From contig CANJDY010000116.1 in the NCBI GenBank assembly GCA_947472635.1, positions 1 through 8,148 of the forward strand: DNA of 8,148 nucleotides, read 5' to 3'. Position 1 is the stretch's first letter; the number at the start of each line of letters is the position of its first letter. The position numbers were made by a program, and so were the translations under genes. Below are positions 1 to 7,591 of this stretch, piece after piece. The stretch comes from Chitinophagaceae bacterium (GTDB lineage: Bacteria; Bacteroidota; Bacteroidia; Chitinophagales; Chitinophagaceae). The notes beneath the pieces were generated by a model. It was not told where the DNA came from. It did not search any database and saw only the letters and a list, made by a program, of their open reading frames with translations.

Positions 1-1133
1 CCTAAGCGTACACTATGTAATTCATTTCTAATAAAGTAGTAAAAGTTATTTCTGCTACTTGTAGCTGTTTTACCAACTAGGTAATTTGTTTGATTGAAAC
101 CATCTAATGTAATTCCTGTTGTAGTTTTTGCATGGGCAAGATTTACAAATGTGGGCAATATGTCTAAAGTAGAAACAATACCGTTTAAAACTTTTCCTGA
201 AACAGTTTGACCACCCCACATAATAGCTGGAACTCTAAATCCACCCTCAAAATGGGAGCCTTTCACTCCGCGTAATGGATATGCCGAACCGGTAGCCAAT
301 TGATTGCCATGGCTTATCCGAAAAACCTCTTCCTTGCCCTTCCAGGGTCCATTGTCACTCGTAAAAAGAATGTACGTATTGTTAGATAACCCGAGGCTTT
401 TGATTTTATCAATGATGAGTCCAACATTCCAATCTATTTCTTCAATAACATCCCCGTACAATTGCCCTGCAGATTTACCTTTGAAATTCACTGAGGCATC
501 TATTTTAACATGGGGCATACTATGGGCTAAATAAAGAAAAAATGGACTGTCTTTTTTTTCTTCAATAAAATTTAATGCTTTGTTTGTATATAAACTTGTT
601 AGCATTGACATGTCTTTTGTGCCAGCAATTTTTTCGCGATTTTGATAGAAATCAACTTCACCTTCATCAGTTGCTCCTAGCGTGCCAAAATAATAATCGA
701 ATCCTTGATCATTCGGCATTTGCCCAGGTATTACTTTGCGTCTGGACATATCCCATTTTCCAATACAACCAGTCGTATATCCTTGTATTTTAAGTTCTTC
801 TGCTATGGTTATTTCTTCTTCTCTAGTTGTCCATCCATCTCCAATTCTAACAGGGTAGCGACCAGTCATCAGTGCGCCTCTAGATGGACCGCAAACAGGT
901 TGGGCATAAAAATTCGTTAGCCTAACACCTTCTTTTGCCATTTGATCTAAGTGAGGTGTTTTAATGTTGGGAGAACCAAAACAACCTACATCATTATAGC
1001 CTTGGTCATCAGTTAATATGATAATAAAATTTGGTTTCGGATTTTTTATTGACTGACCGAATAAGTTGTTTGAGTAATTAACAATACAAGTGAAAAAAAT
1101 CAATACAATTTTTTTAGCAAGTGCCATTCGCAT
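1..1133 (-). CDS. S1-family arylsulfatase, secreted (C-terminus cut by window edge)
   Basis: Partial formylglycine-dependent sulfatase that hydrolyses sulfate esters, probably on polysaccharide fragments in the periplasm. About 377 residues are present and the C-terminal end lies beyond the left edge. Reading from the ATG at 1133, residues 1-27 form a signal peptide (hydrophobic core, ending ...LFGQ). Next come the metal-binding TDDQG (Asp42, Asp43), then the sulfatase signature CGPSR with the modifiable Cys81 (codon 893-891) followed by GALMTGRYP. Further on are GKW (125-127), the histidine of YLAHSMPH (His204), SDNG (259-262, metal ligands) and KGSHFEGGFRVP (Lys291). All active-site elements expected of S1 sulfatases are therefore in place. 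A second in-frame ATG lies at 1127; neither start has a clear ribosome site. It follows the cytochrome/propeller gene by 93 bp on the same strand, suggesting co-transcription. The substrate and SulfAtlas subfamily cannot be read by eye. The family call is very secure. Confidence 0.95.
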   Translation of the reverse strand, partial: MRMALAKKIVLIFFTCIVNYSNNLFGQSIKNPKPNFIIILTDDQGYNDVGCFGSPNIKTPHLDQMAKEGVRLTNFYAQPVCGPSRGALMTGRYPVRIGDGWTTREEEITIAEELKIQGYTTGCIGKWDMSRRKVIPGQMPNDQGFDYYFGTLGATDEGEVDFYQNREKIAGTKDMSMLTSLYTNKALNFIEEKKDSPFFLYLAHSMPHVKIDASVNFKGKSAGQLYGDVIEEIDWNVGLIIDKIKSLGLSNNTYILFTSDNGPWKGKEEVFRISHGNQLATGSAYPLRGVKGSHFEGGFRVPAIMWGGQTVSGKVLNGIVSTLDILPTFVNLAHAKTTTGITLDGFNQTNYLVGKTATSSRNNFYYFIRNELHSVRL

Positions 1134-1199
1134 ATAGGTATTTTGATAGATTGTATAAAATAAATAAATTCATTTCCATACTTCTTTTTCAACAATTAG

Positions 1200-1229
1200 T
1201 AGTTGACCAAGAAAAATTAGTATCAACTA
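1200..1229 (-). repeat. Inverted repeat at the end of the cytochrome/propeller gene
   Basis: TAGTTGA (1200-1206) and its exact complement TCAACTA (1223-1229) flank a 16-base loop. The second arm includes the TAG stop codon of the leftward 917-aa gene. A weak AU-rich hairpin could form in the mRNA between this gene and the downstream sulfatase. Seven base pairs with a long loop are unlikely to terminate transcription strongly, so co-transcription of the two genes remains plausible. Confidence 0.3.
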
Positions 1230-3980
1230 TTTACCCAATTGGTAGATTGTATTTTGAATCAGCCCTTTTATTTGTTCCCCATTGGTATCAGTTAGTTGAT
1301 AATTAATTTCCATTACATGAGTTGGTTTGATGCCAGGGATGGTGAGAAACAATTCTTTTCTGTTATCACTTATTTCTACCTTGGTTACTGGAAGAGATTT
1401 GGTATTGTAATGATCTGATCCATATCTTCTAGATCGCTCTAAATCCCATGTTTGTACCTGAAAAGCGGATACTTTGTTGACATCTTTTAGACTTAACTCA
1501 TGTGAAAAAATGATGCGAATACCTTCTCGTTTAGCATTGAGCCCAATTGGTATGATGGATTTTTCACCCATGTACCTGATTCGATAAAATCCTCCTAAAT
1601 CTGGCTGGGTTGATCCCCATGCCGACAAACCACAGGTATATAATTGACCATCCGAAGGATTGAATCGTCCACGCATAACACCAGTCGAAAAATTTGGAAT
1701 AGGTAATTCAATAAGTCCTCCCTGAATCTGGTTGCCAATTGTTTCATGCGGCACAATAAATACTTTTCCATATCCATATGAAAAGCTAAGCAGACTTCCA
1801 TTCAATGGTCCCCAATTTTTACTATCTACCCAAAGCAATTCTGATGGTGACCGATCAATGTCCTTTTCAACCCATACCAATGGTTGTTCCATACCTTTGT
1901 CTGAGCTATCTTTTGAAGGATTATAACCAAACATGTTACCATAAAATTTGTTGTTGGATGAAACCAAGTTAATTCTGTTCATTGGATTCCAGTACCCTTC
2001 TTGGTCTGTTACAAAAAAAGACCCATCAGGATTAATACAAACCCCATTGGCTGCTCTAAATCCATGCGCAATTATAGTAGTTTTTTGACCATCCTTACTT
2101 ACTTTCAGTAAGGTTCCATGTTGTGGAACCAATGATCGTCTTGCATGCCGAGCACTTTTGGCATAGTAAAAATTTCCTTCCTTATCAGTTTGTAAACCCA
2201 TGGCAAACTCATGGAAGTGATTGGTTACTTGATGATCGCTATTGAAGCTTTCGTAAAAATCAATTTCCTCATCACCATTCAGATCATGTAGTTTTACTAG
2301 CTGGTCTCGGCAAGTCACAAATATTTTTTTATCTACTACTTTGATACCAAGAGGCTGAAATAACCCAGCAGCAATTCTCTTCCATAATAAAGTGCCTGAA
2401 CTTTTTAAAATTCCTTCTACCAACCAAACATCGCCATCAGTTGAACAGATCACTGCTTTATTTCGGTCTTCTAAAAAATCAATTCCACTCAATCTCAGCT
2501 GGTTTTTCCAAGGGCTCTGGGAGGGTAATTCCATCCTATCTACCTTAAATACTCCTTTCTGCTCGCCTTTTGAAATGGTAGTAGCTAATTTCTGTGGATA
2601 TTGCGCTTCGCCTCCTTTTGTAAAAGCTAACAGATTTTCTGGTTGTTTAGATGATTTTGATAGAAGGGCAAAATTATTTACAGTTGGGCTGGCAAATAAA
2701 ATTTTCACCTTAACTGTTTTTGACGCAGGTATTTTCAATACAAAAAAACCTGCTTCCTTGGTAAGGGTAACATCTTCGCCTATAATTGCTACAGCGTTAT
2801 TTGTGGGCGCTATGCGCATTTTTAGCAAGGTTGCTGAAGGGGTCATATTTAATGTGCGTGTAAAAATGGGCTTGTCGGCCGATCCTTCAAGACCTAATTT
2901 TTCTAAAACACTAGCGTTGCCAACAGTATAAGAAATGATTACTTTATCATTATAATGATACAGCCCCTTGTATTGTGCCCAGGAGCGAGGTAAAGGACCA
3001 AATCTTCTATTGTCTATTGCCTTAAATCGGGTGTCCGTAAAAGATCCATTTGTCGGATTGGCCCATCCAGGTTCTACAGAATTTGAAATTTGAAGATTCC
3101 CGATTGTACGTGGAGAAATATTATGTCTCCCATTTAAAAGAATCCCTTCCCAATCTATAAAACCCTTGCCTGTCCAAGCTCCAGCTATACGCATCAAATC
3201 ATGATCAAAAATCATCCAGGCCTTGCCTGCTGCAACTCCACCTACACCTTCATCTACTCTTACGGCGATACCTTTATAAGCAAAGTTGGCATCCACCAAA
3301 TTTTCATCCTTTAGTGGTGCAGGTCCTTTTGCTATTTCTCTGGGTTTTGCATTTGAGTCAACCAACTCGTAAGTGTAGATCAGCGAGTTGCCATAATCCA
3401 TTTCTGTCCACGGCTCCCTTCGTTTGGCTTCAGGCCCCTTGGATTTTCCTGCTGGTAGACTCAGTAAATAATTTGAGTCGATTTTGAAATATTCCCCCTT
3501 GTTTTGCTTAGCTACAAATTCTTCCCTTATGTATTGTATTACATCATATTTTTCTTTTGGCGTTAAAGTTGTTTGAGCTGGCATTGCACCATAGCCTCTG
3601 GTTAGCGTTAGATAAATCGAGTAAGGGTCTTTTCCTACTTTGAATTTATCCTTCCAATATTTAAATGCTGTAGGAATTGAGCCCTCTTGGCTTGGACTAC
3701 CATGACAAGTAAAGCAGATGGAGGTATAGATTCTTTTACCTTTATTGAATGATTTCTCCTGATGGCTTTGATTATCCTTGATGATACCCATATGGTCTAT
3801 CTCTTTTTCATAGGCCGGCAGCTGTGTTTCCTCAAGTGTAAAAACAACATTCGGAGCTTTATATACATTTTTCGTCTTGCACGCTGCAAGCAAAATGAGA
3901 CTGAAAATTAAAAATGAAATTATTTTATTATTGGATAATGTCATAAAATTAAATTTTTGGGTTCTAAAATATTTTGCCAT
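1227..3980 (-). CDS. c-type cytochrome / DUF6797-like / beta-propeller dehydrogenase-like lipoprotein
   Basis: A 917-residue exported lipoprotein, numbered from the ATG at 3980. Residues 20-34 are a hydrophobic segment ending in a lipobox, LLAAC (Cys34). The in-frame ATG at 3944 gives a more usual 21-residue lipoprotein signal and may be the true start; neither start has a Shine-Dalgarno sequence. A mono-haem cytochrome c domain spans about 75-155, with haem-attachment CFTCH (89-93) and a probable axial Met133 in GYGAMPAQ. Residues about 190-430 resemble the DUF6797 region found in large planctomycete, verrucomicrobial and Bacteroidota cytochromes (AWMIFDHDLMRIAGAW, SVEPGWANP). About 490-805 is a propeller of the glucose/sorbosone-dehydrogenase or NHL type, including a calcium-loop-like DLNGDEEID (566-574) and GRFNPSDGQLYTCGL. 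The last 110 residues look like a beta-sandwich. Related proteins are presumed to oxidise sugars and pass electrons to the haem, but I know of no defined substrate. Domain architecture is firm; function is inference. Confidence 0.85.
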   Translation of the reverse strand: MAKYFRTQKFNFMTLSNNKIISFLIFSLILLAACKTKNVYKAPNVVFTLEETQLPAYEKEIDHMGIIKDNQSHQEKSFNKGKRIYTSICFTCHGSPSQEGSIPTAFKYWKDKFKVGKDPYSIYLTLTRGYGAMPAQTTLTPKEKYDVIQYIREEFVAKQNKGEYFKIDSNYLLSLPAGKSKGPEAKRREPWTEMDYGNSLIYTYELVDSNAKPREIAKGPAPLKDENLVDANFAYKGIAVRVDEGVGGVAAGKAWMIFDHDLMRIAGAWTGKGFIDWEGILLNGRHNISPRTIGNLQISNSVEPGWANPTNGSFTDTRFKAIDNRRFGPLPRSWAQYKGLYHYNDKVIISYTVGNASVLEKLGLEGSADKPIFTRTLNMTPSATLLKMRIAPTNNAVAIIGEDVTLTKEAGFFVLKIPASKTVKVKILFASPTVNNFALLSKSSKQPENLLAFTKGGEAQYPQKLATTISKGEQKGVFKVDRMELPSQSPWKNQLRLSGIDFLEDRNKAVICSTDGDVWLVEGILKSSGTLLWKRIAAGLFQPLGIKVVDKKIFVTCRDQLVKLHDLNGDEEIDFYESFNSDHQVTNHFHEFAMGLQTDKEGNFYYAKSARHARRSLVPQHGTLLKVSKDGQKTTIIAHGFRAANGVCINPDGSFFVTDQEGYWNPMNRINLVSSNNKFYGNMFGYNPSKDSSDKGMEQPLVWVEKDIDRSPSELLWVDSKNWGPLNGSLLSFSYGYGKVFIVPHETIGNQIQGGLIELPIPNFSTGVMRGRFNPSDGQLYTCGLSAWGSTQPDLGGFYRIRYMGEKSIIPIGLNAKREGIRIIFSHELSLKDVNKVSAFQVQTWDLERSRRYGSDHYNTKSLPVTKVEISDNRKELFLTIPGIKPTHVMEINYQLTDTNGEQIKGLIQNTIYQLGK

Positions 3981-4035
3981 GCAGGTTAAAAATAATTATA
4001 ATTGTTCGTTTACTCTTTTTGTAAATATTGTTATA

Positions 4036-4058
4036 GAATTTGAAATATTTTCAAATTC
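4036..4058. repeat. Perfect inverted repeat, 10-bp arms, operator-like
   Basis: The left arm GAATTTGAAA (4036-4045) is followed by a 3-base spacer TAT, and then by its exact reverse complement at 4049-4058. It lies 56 bp upstream of the ATG at 3980 (92 bp from the alternative ATG at 3944). It could be a dimeric-regulator operator for the leftward operon or a hairpin in its leader RNA. There is no T-run typical of a terminator on either side. The repeat is directly visible; the role is inferred. Confidence 0.6.
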
Positions 4059-4262
4059 GAGGAACCAACTTATTCCCAATTATACAATAGCTTCTATTTT
4101 GGTAAGAAGATAAACTATGCATACTAAATTTTCAGTATTTGTTTATTGATTACCCAATTAATTTCTATATTTTTTTAGAAATCTAAATTTACCATCAGAC
4201 TCGTTGATTTGGCCGTTCGGTTACTTTTCAAAAGTCGCTATTTAAATGCTTACAATCTAGTA

Positions 4263-4280
4263 TTGGATAAATTTGGATAA
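4263..4280 (+). repeat. Direct repeat of TTGGATAA, 10-bp period
   Basis: TTGGATAA occurs at 4263-4270 and again at 4273-4280, exactly one helical turn apart. The octamer recurs inverted (TTATCCAA) at 4604-4611. The pair is flanked by two copies of AATGCTTA at 4245-4252 and 4283-4290. Same-face spacing is what paired regulator sites look like, but in AT-rich DNA such short repeats can be chance. Confidence 0.35.
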
Positions 4281-4413
4281 TCAATGCTTAAAATTTGTTC
4301 ATACCCCAGTTCTAACAAGTCATAATTTCAAGAAGTGATTTATTTCAATGGTAAGCGATAATAATGCCCGAATTTTAAATTATAAAAACATGTAATATGT
4401 AAGAAATGATTAA

Positions 4414-4726
4414 GAGGAATGGAATTTTATCAAAAATTTCAAGTCTTCATTTTTACTTTTCAATTGTATTGCGACGGGTGAATGTAGATTTTCCATTAAT
4501 CAAAAGCTAATTAATAATGGGTATTCAAAAAATCAATTGTTAAAAATGAGCAATACAAGTTTTGTACTGATTTTTTTGTTCATAATATCTAGAAGCGCCC
4601 TATTTATCCAATAAATATGAGCTATACAGGCAAAAACAAAAAGTTTTTCAGCAGCAGGCAGAAGAGTTGACTCGAATTAGGATAATCCAAGAAGCAGAAG
4701 AGGTAATAAGAGAAAATAAAAAATAA
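4414..4726 (+). pseudogene. Possible decayed gene: membrane helix plus coiled coil, frameshifted
   Basis: A frame without stops runs from 4414 to a TAA at 4612-4614. It contains an ATG at 4546 followed by a strongly hydrophobic stretch, SFVLIFLFIIS, that would make a membrane helix or signal anchor. A second open frame, shifted by +1, runs from 4586 to the TAA at 4724-4726 and encodes a Gln/Glu/Arg-rich helical segment (YELYRQKQKVFQQQAEEL, then RIIQEAEEVIREN). Joined by one frameshift near 4586-4610 they would give a membrane helix followed by a coiled coil, as in the linker of a sensor kinase or a small membrane-anchored protein. I do not recognise a family. It may equally be a chance reading in AT-rich DNA. 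It ends 43 bp before the ATG of the 894-aa gene. Confidence 0.25.
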
Positions 4727-4751
4727 AATCGATGTAAGCAGGCGCTTAAAA

Positions 4752-4763
4752 GTATTTAAATAC
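4752..4763. promoter_or_regulatory. 12-bp perfect palindrome next to a start codon
   Basis: GTATTTAAATAC ends six bases before the ATG at 4770. It is nested inside a possible outer stem formed by GCTT (4744-4747) and AAGC (4766-4769). In the mRNA this would fold over the position where a ribosome site is expected, and no Shine-Dalgarno sequence is visible there. It could be a protein-binding site or an initiation-region hairpin. Confidence 0.4.
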
Positions 4764-4769
4764 CGAAGC

Positions 4770-7454
4770 ATGAAAAATATTGGAATCTTATTTAGAGTTT
4801 TTGTTGTGATGTTTTTTCAAACTATTGGTTGGGCTCAGCCAGCAATTAATTTGTTTTCCACTGGTGGACATACTGTTTACCATCTACAACCTGCTACGGT
4901 AGTACGCGGTGGTGGAAGGGCTATCATCAGTGCAGCTTTTGATGGTTCCGTTTTGTGTCATACACCCGATGGTAAACTCCTCTGGAAAGCCCAAACAGGC
5001 GGGAATTTCCCGTTTGACCTCTGTGTGGCTGATATCAATGGCGATGGATTGGACGAAGTGCTCGTCGCTTCTGGCGATGGTGTCTTGTATGCAATCGGCT
5101 CTACTGGTAAGCCACTTTGGTCGTTTAAAAAGGGTTTGCCTTTGTACCAGGTTTGTGCCGCTAAACAAGCCGATGGTAAATGCATCATTCTGACTGGCGG
5201 TGTTGAGCAGGTTCTCTATGCTTTATCTTCAAAAGGTGAGCAAATCAGACAAATTTCGGTGGGTGCTTGTATACGTCATTTGCGTGCGGGTAATTTACTA
5301 GGGCAGGGGCCTGAACAGGTTGCCATGGCTACTACCACTGGGGCATTGGCAGGTAACTTGGGTTTATCTCTTTTGGATCCAAAGGACCTAAGTTTATTGT
5401 GGACGCTTAGCAATATCGGAGTATATTCTCCTAACTCTGGTCGTAGGTTTTTCAGCATGGCCATGGTGGATATCGACCATGATGGCAAGCAGGAGATTGC
5501 CCTTAGCGGTAGCTGGGGCGAAAAGGGAAAGATTTATGCTTATGATTGGCTAGGCAAGCAGCGCTTTGCAAAGTCTGATCAACGTATTCCGGATGTTCCT
5601 TATAGGATGAATTTTTTGATACCCGTCAAATTACCTACAGATGAATACATTATTGGACAGTTTGGAAATGTATTGATTGTTTACAATCTTGATGGTACTT
5701 GCCGTGAAGTAGTAACCGGACAATTTGCTTATGCCAATGCAAGTTTCGACCCATTTACTCGGATTCTTTATTGTGGTAGTGAGGTTTCCGGCGGGGATGA
5801 AGTGGTAGCCATTCACCTCGACAGGCCAGGTTGGCAGAAAGCTTTCGCTGAAGTAAAGCCGGTGGGTAAACTAGCAAAAATTATTGCCAATATGGAAACC
5901 CTTAAGGCACAGGTTGACCGGTTCCAAGTTTCTTCCTATCAGCCAGCGCCGAGGCATGCTGACATACTACTTATGGATGAGTATCACTATCGAACACCCG
6001 AAGCGCTTCGTCGTCCTGAATATAGCGGAGCTAACCTTCGTTATGTATCGCATCTTACATTGGGGCAAAAACCAGAACCCGGTGAACTCTGGTGTCGCGA
6101 CCGCTCTGCATTTTCTAACTATGATTTAACAGCAGATCAAATAGTGGCACAGGTTGAAAAATGGGAGGCTAGTGGCTTGGACTTTGTTCTGCAGGCGAGT
6201 CACACAACCGCCATGCACCTGTCGCCTTCTACTTTTGAACGTGTTTTAAAGGCCGCACCTAAACATTTGTGGGGCTTTGAGCTTTCAGAACCGGGTGAGC
6301 AACTCAACGAACAGGAGCGGGAGATTGTGGAAAAAATTATCCTGCCATTAGCGGAGCAATGTAGTATCAATGGTCACAAAAAAATTCTTCTGCGCACAAA
6401 AAATATTTTCTGGAATGGTAATGTATATAAACCATTTTGGCAAAACGTACTCATGAATCCCCGTTATCGTGACATTATTGTTCCCTGCCTTGAGGAGACC
6501 AATAGTCGCAGCCAGGACCTAAGTCTGGCAGGGCGTTTGGGACTATGGCAAAGTGGAGTATTCGATAGTTGGGCTTGTAGGGCTGAGACAGACAATGCCT
6601 GTTTTAACCGTTCATTTGAATGGTCTTCTCAGCAAATTTTTTCGCATCATCTTCGTAACATGGTATCCTGTGCTGCCCAAGGATCGGATGTATATTTTAA
6701 TGGTATCCACCAGGGGCCTTTTTCTGCAACGCTCGAAACCCAACTTTTCCCATTTTATGATATGCTCAAAAAAGGGATTGTATTTATTCCTCATCGAGCG
6801 GAACTGGCTAGTCTTTCTGGGGTGGCCCTAGGTATGCGTTCACCTCCAGGGGCTACCTTTTTGAAACACGGTACCAATGGTGCTAGAGTTATCTATCCTC
6901 AGGATCAGCCTCCATTAGTGTTTGACCGCCTCGATTGGTACTGGGGTGGGGCTCCGCTGCAATCCAGTGATTTCTCTCGCTATGCTTTTGGCGTTGAGCG
7001 TCGCATGTGCAACTTCCTGCCTTTGACTCCTTACGGAATGGTGACCATGGTACCTGACGCAGTATTGCCAGGTCTCAATAATCGTTATGAGTATAAGATC
7101 TCAACCGACGGAGAATTTTTTTATGATGATAACGGAAAGTCATATGGACCGGAGCAATACCAACCGGTAGTTGAAGCGGCTATGCGTAAAGCCTCGGTGA
7201 AATTACCGGTGCTTGTGAAGGGGGCTGCCAACTGGTCGGCAGCCTGGCTGGATGCCAAACATCTTCGTGTCACACTAATAGATCCTGGCTATCTCGATCC
7301 GGCCGATCGGGATGTGGAGATTGTGTTGCAACAATCGGGTTGGATAAGCTGTCGAGATATTTTGGGTAATAAATACCTGCCCATTCAAAAGAACAGCGTT
7401 GCCCTGCAAATCCCCATGGGCACTTTACGTATTATTGATTTGATAAAAGAATAA
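4770..7454 (+). CDS. Secreted propeller + barrel-like protein, candidate GH150-type lambda-carrageenase
   Basis: An 894-residue exported protein. Residues 1-23 are a type I signal peptide (MKNIGILF..., hydrophobic core, ending WAQ). Residues about 30-350 form a beta-propeller of PQQ/FG-GAP type: blades such as DGKLLWKAQTGG and STGKPLWSFKKG, with calcium-loop-like DINGDGLDE (88-96) and DIDHDGKQE (234-242). After a short helical linker (about 355-392) comes a domain of about 500 residues whose successive hydrophobic strands end in polar or acidic residues: ILLMDEYH (399-406), DFVLQASH, LWGFELSE (500-507), IIVPCLEE (569-576), GVFDSWACRAE and DVYFNGIHQG. That pattern suggests a (beta/alpha)8-like barrel, with a terminal beta-sandwich from about 810. 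Known GH150 lambda-carrageenases are also about 900-950 residues with an N-terminal propeller and a unique C-terminal domain, and flanking sulfatases fit a sulfated galactan. The match rests on architecture and context, not on an alignment. It could instead be an uncharacterised glycan hydrolase or lyase. It has 15 cysteines, many for an exported protein. Confidence 0.5.
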   Translation: MKNIGILFRVFVVMFFQTIGWAQPAINLFSTGGHTVYHLQPATVVRGGGRAIISAAFDGSVLCHTPDGKLLWKAQTGGNFPFDLCVADINGDGLDEVLVASGDGVLYAIGSTGKPLWSFKKGLPLYQVCAAKQADGKCIILTGGVEQVLYALSSKGEQIRQISVGACIRHLRAGNLLGQGPEQVAMATTTGALAGNLGLSLLDPKDLSLLWTLSNIGVYSPNSGRRFFSMAMVDIDHDGKQEIALSGSWGEKGKIYAYDWLGKQRFAKSDQRIPDVPYRMNFLIPVKLPTDEYIIGQFGNVLIVYNLDGTCREVVTGQFAYANASFDPFTRILYCGSEVSGGDEVVAIHLDRPGWQKAFAEVKPVGKLAKIIANMETLKAQVDRFQVSSYQPAPRHADILLMDEYHYRTPEALRRPEYSGANLRYVSHLTLGQKPEPGELWCRDRSAFSNYDLTADQIVAQVEKWEASGLDFVLQASHTTAMHLSPSTFERVLKAAPKHLWGFELSEPGEQLNEQEREIVEKIILPLAEQCSINGHKKILLRTKNIFWNGNVYKPFWQNVLMNPRYRDIIVPCLEETNSRSQDLSLAGRLGLWQSGVFDSWACRAETDNACFNRSFEWSSQQIFSHHLRNMVSCAAQGSDVYFNGIHQGPFSATLETQLFPFYDMLKKGIVFIPHRAELASLSGVALGMRSPPGATFLKHGTNGARVIYPQDQPPLVFDRLDWYWGGAPLQSSDFSRYAFGVERRMCNFLPLTPYGMVTMVPDAVLPGLNNRYEYKISTDGEFFYDDNGKSYGPEQYQPVVEAAMRKASVKLPVLVKGAANWSAAWLDAKHLRVTLIDPGYLDPADRDVEIVLQQSGWISCRDILGNKYLPIQKNSVALQIPMGTLRIIDLIKE

Positions 7455-7591
7455 ATTAAAAATATTTTTTAAAATTGAGGTGGAATTTTTAACATGTCTT
7501 ACTGTGGAAATATATAAAAATATTCGGACTTAATTGGTATCTGACCAATTATTTAGGAATAATTAATATATCTCTTTAAAGAAAATTTACT
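7455..7591 (+). other. Intergenic gap between the 894-aa gene and the second sulfatase
   Basis: This is 137 bp of AT-rich sequence. It holds an A/T-only inverted repeat just after the stop codon (7456-7472) and the inverted repeat at 7531-7551. No TAnnTTTG promoter box and no GC-rich stem with a T-run were found. The downstream gene may be read through from the upstream one or have its own weak promoter. The bases before ATG 7592 are A-rich (AAAGAAAA) rather than a true Shine-Dalgarno sequence. Confidence 0.5.
7531..7551. repeat. Inverted repeat, 8-bp arms, 5-base loop
   Basis: TAATTGGT (7531-7538), loop ATCTG, then the exact complement ACCAATTA (7544-7551). It lies 41 bp before the second sulfatase start and 77 bp after the preceding stop. 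There is no following T-tract, so an operator or leader hairpin is more likely than a terminator. Confidence 0.4.

Larger units (their letters stand above)
3981..4769. promoter_or_regulatory. Divergent intergenic region between the two transcription units
   Basis: This 789-bp very AT-rich gap separates the starts of the leftward cytochrome/propeller gene and the rightward 894-aa gene, so it should hold both promoters. It contains a 10-bp-arm inverted repeat (4036-4058), a 6-bp-arm repeat ACTTTT-C-AAAAGT (4223-4235), two direct copies and one inverted copy of TTGGATAA, and a 12-bp palindrome beside the right-hand start codon. One exact match to the Bacteroidota -7 box TAnnTTTG (TAAATTTG, 4268-4275, plus strand) is present, but I found no convincing -33 box at the usual spacing and it lies about 500 bp from the next gene. 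A decayed open frame occupies roughly 4414-4726. No tRNA or other structured RNA was recognised. Confidence 0.6.

Noticed and set aside
2392..2931. 179-aa open frame on the plus strand
   Set aside because: It lies wholly antisense to the cytochrome/propeller gene, whose frame encodes recognisable domains there; no family features or start signals.
4268..4275. TAAATTTG as a Bacteroidota -7 promoter box
   Set aside because: It matches TAnnTTTG but has no TTTG-like -33 element at the normal distance and is about 500 bp from the nearest plus-strand gene.
4263..4290. Short repeats as a CRISPR array
   Set aside because: Repeats are only 8 bp with 2-30 bp spacing, no regular repeat-spacer unit and no cas genes.
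4909..5193. 94-aa frames on both strands inside the 894-aa gene
   Set aside because: Shadows of the propeller coding sequence; no recognisable domain.
7456..7472. A/T-only inverted repeat (7-bp arms) right after the stop codon of the 894-aa gene, as a terminator
   Set aside because: The stem has no G or C and would be very unstable; such repeats are expected in this AT-rich gap.
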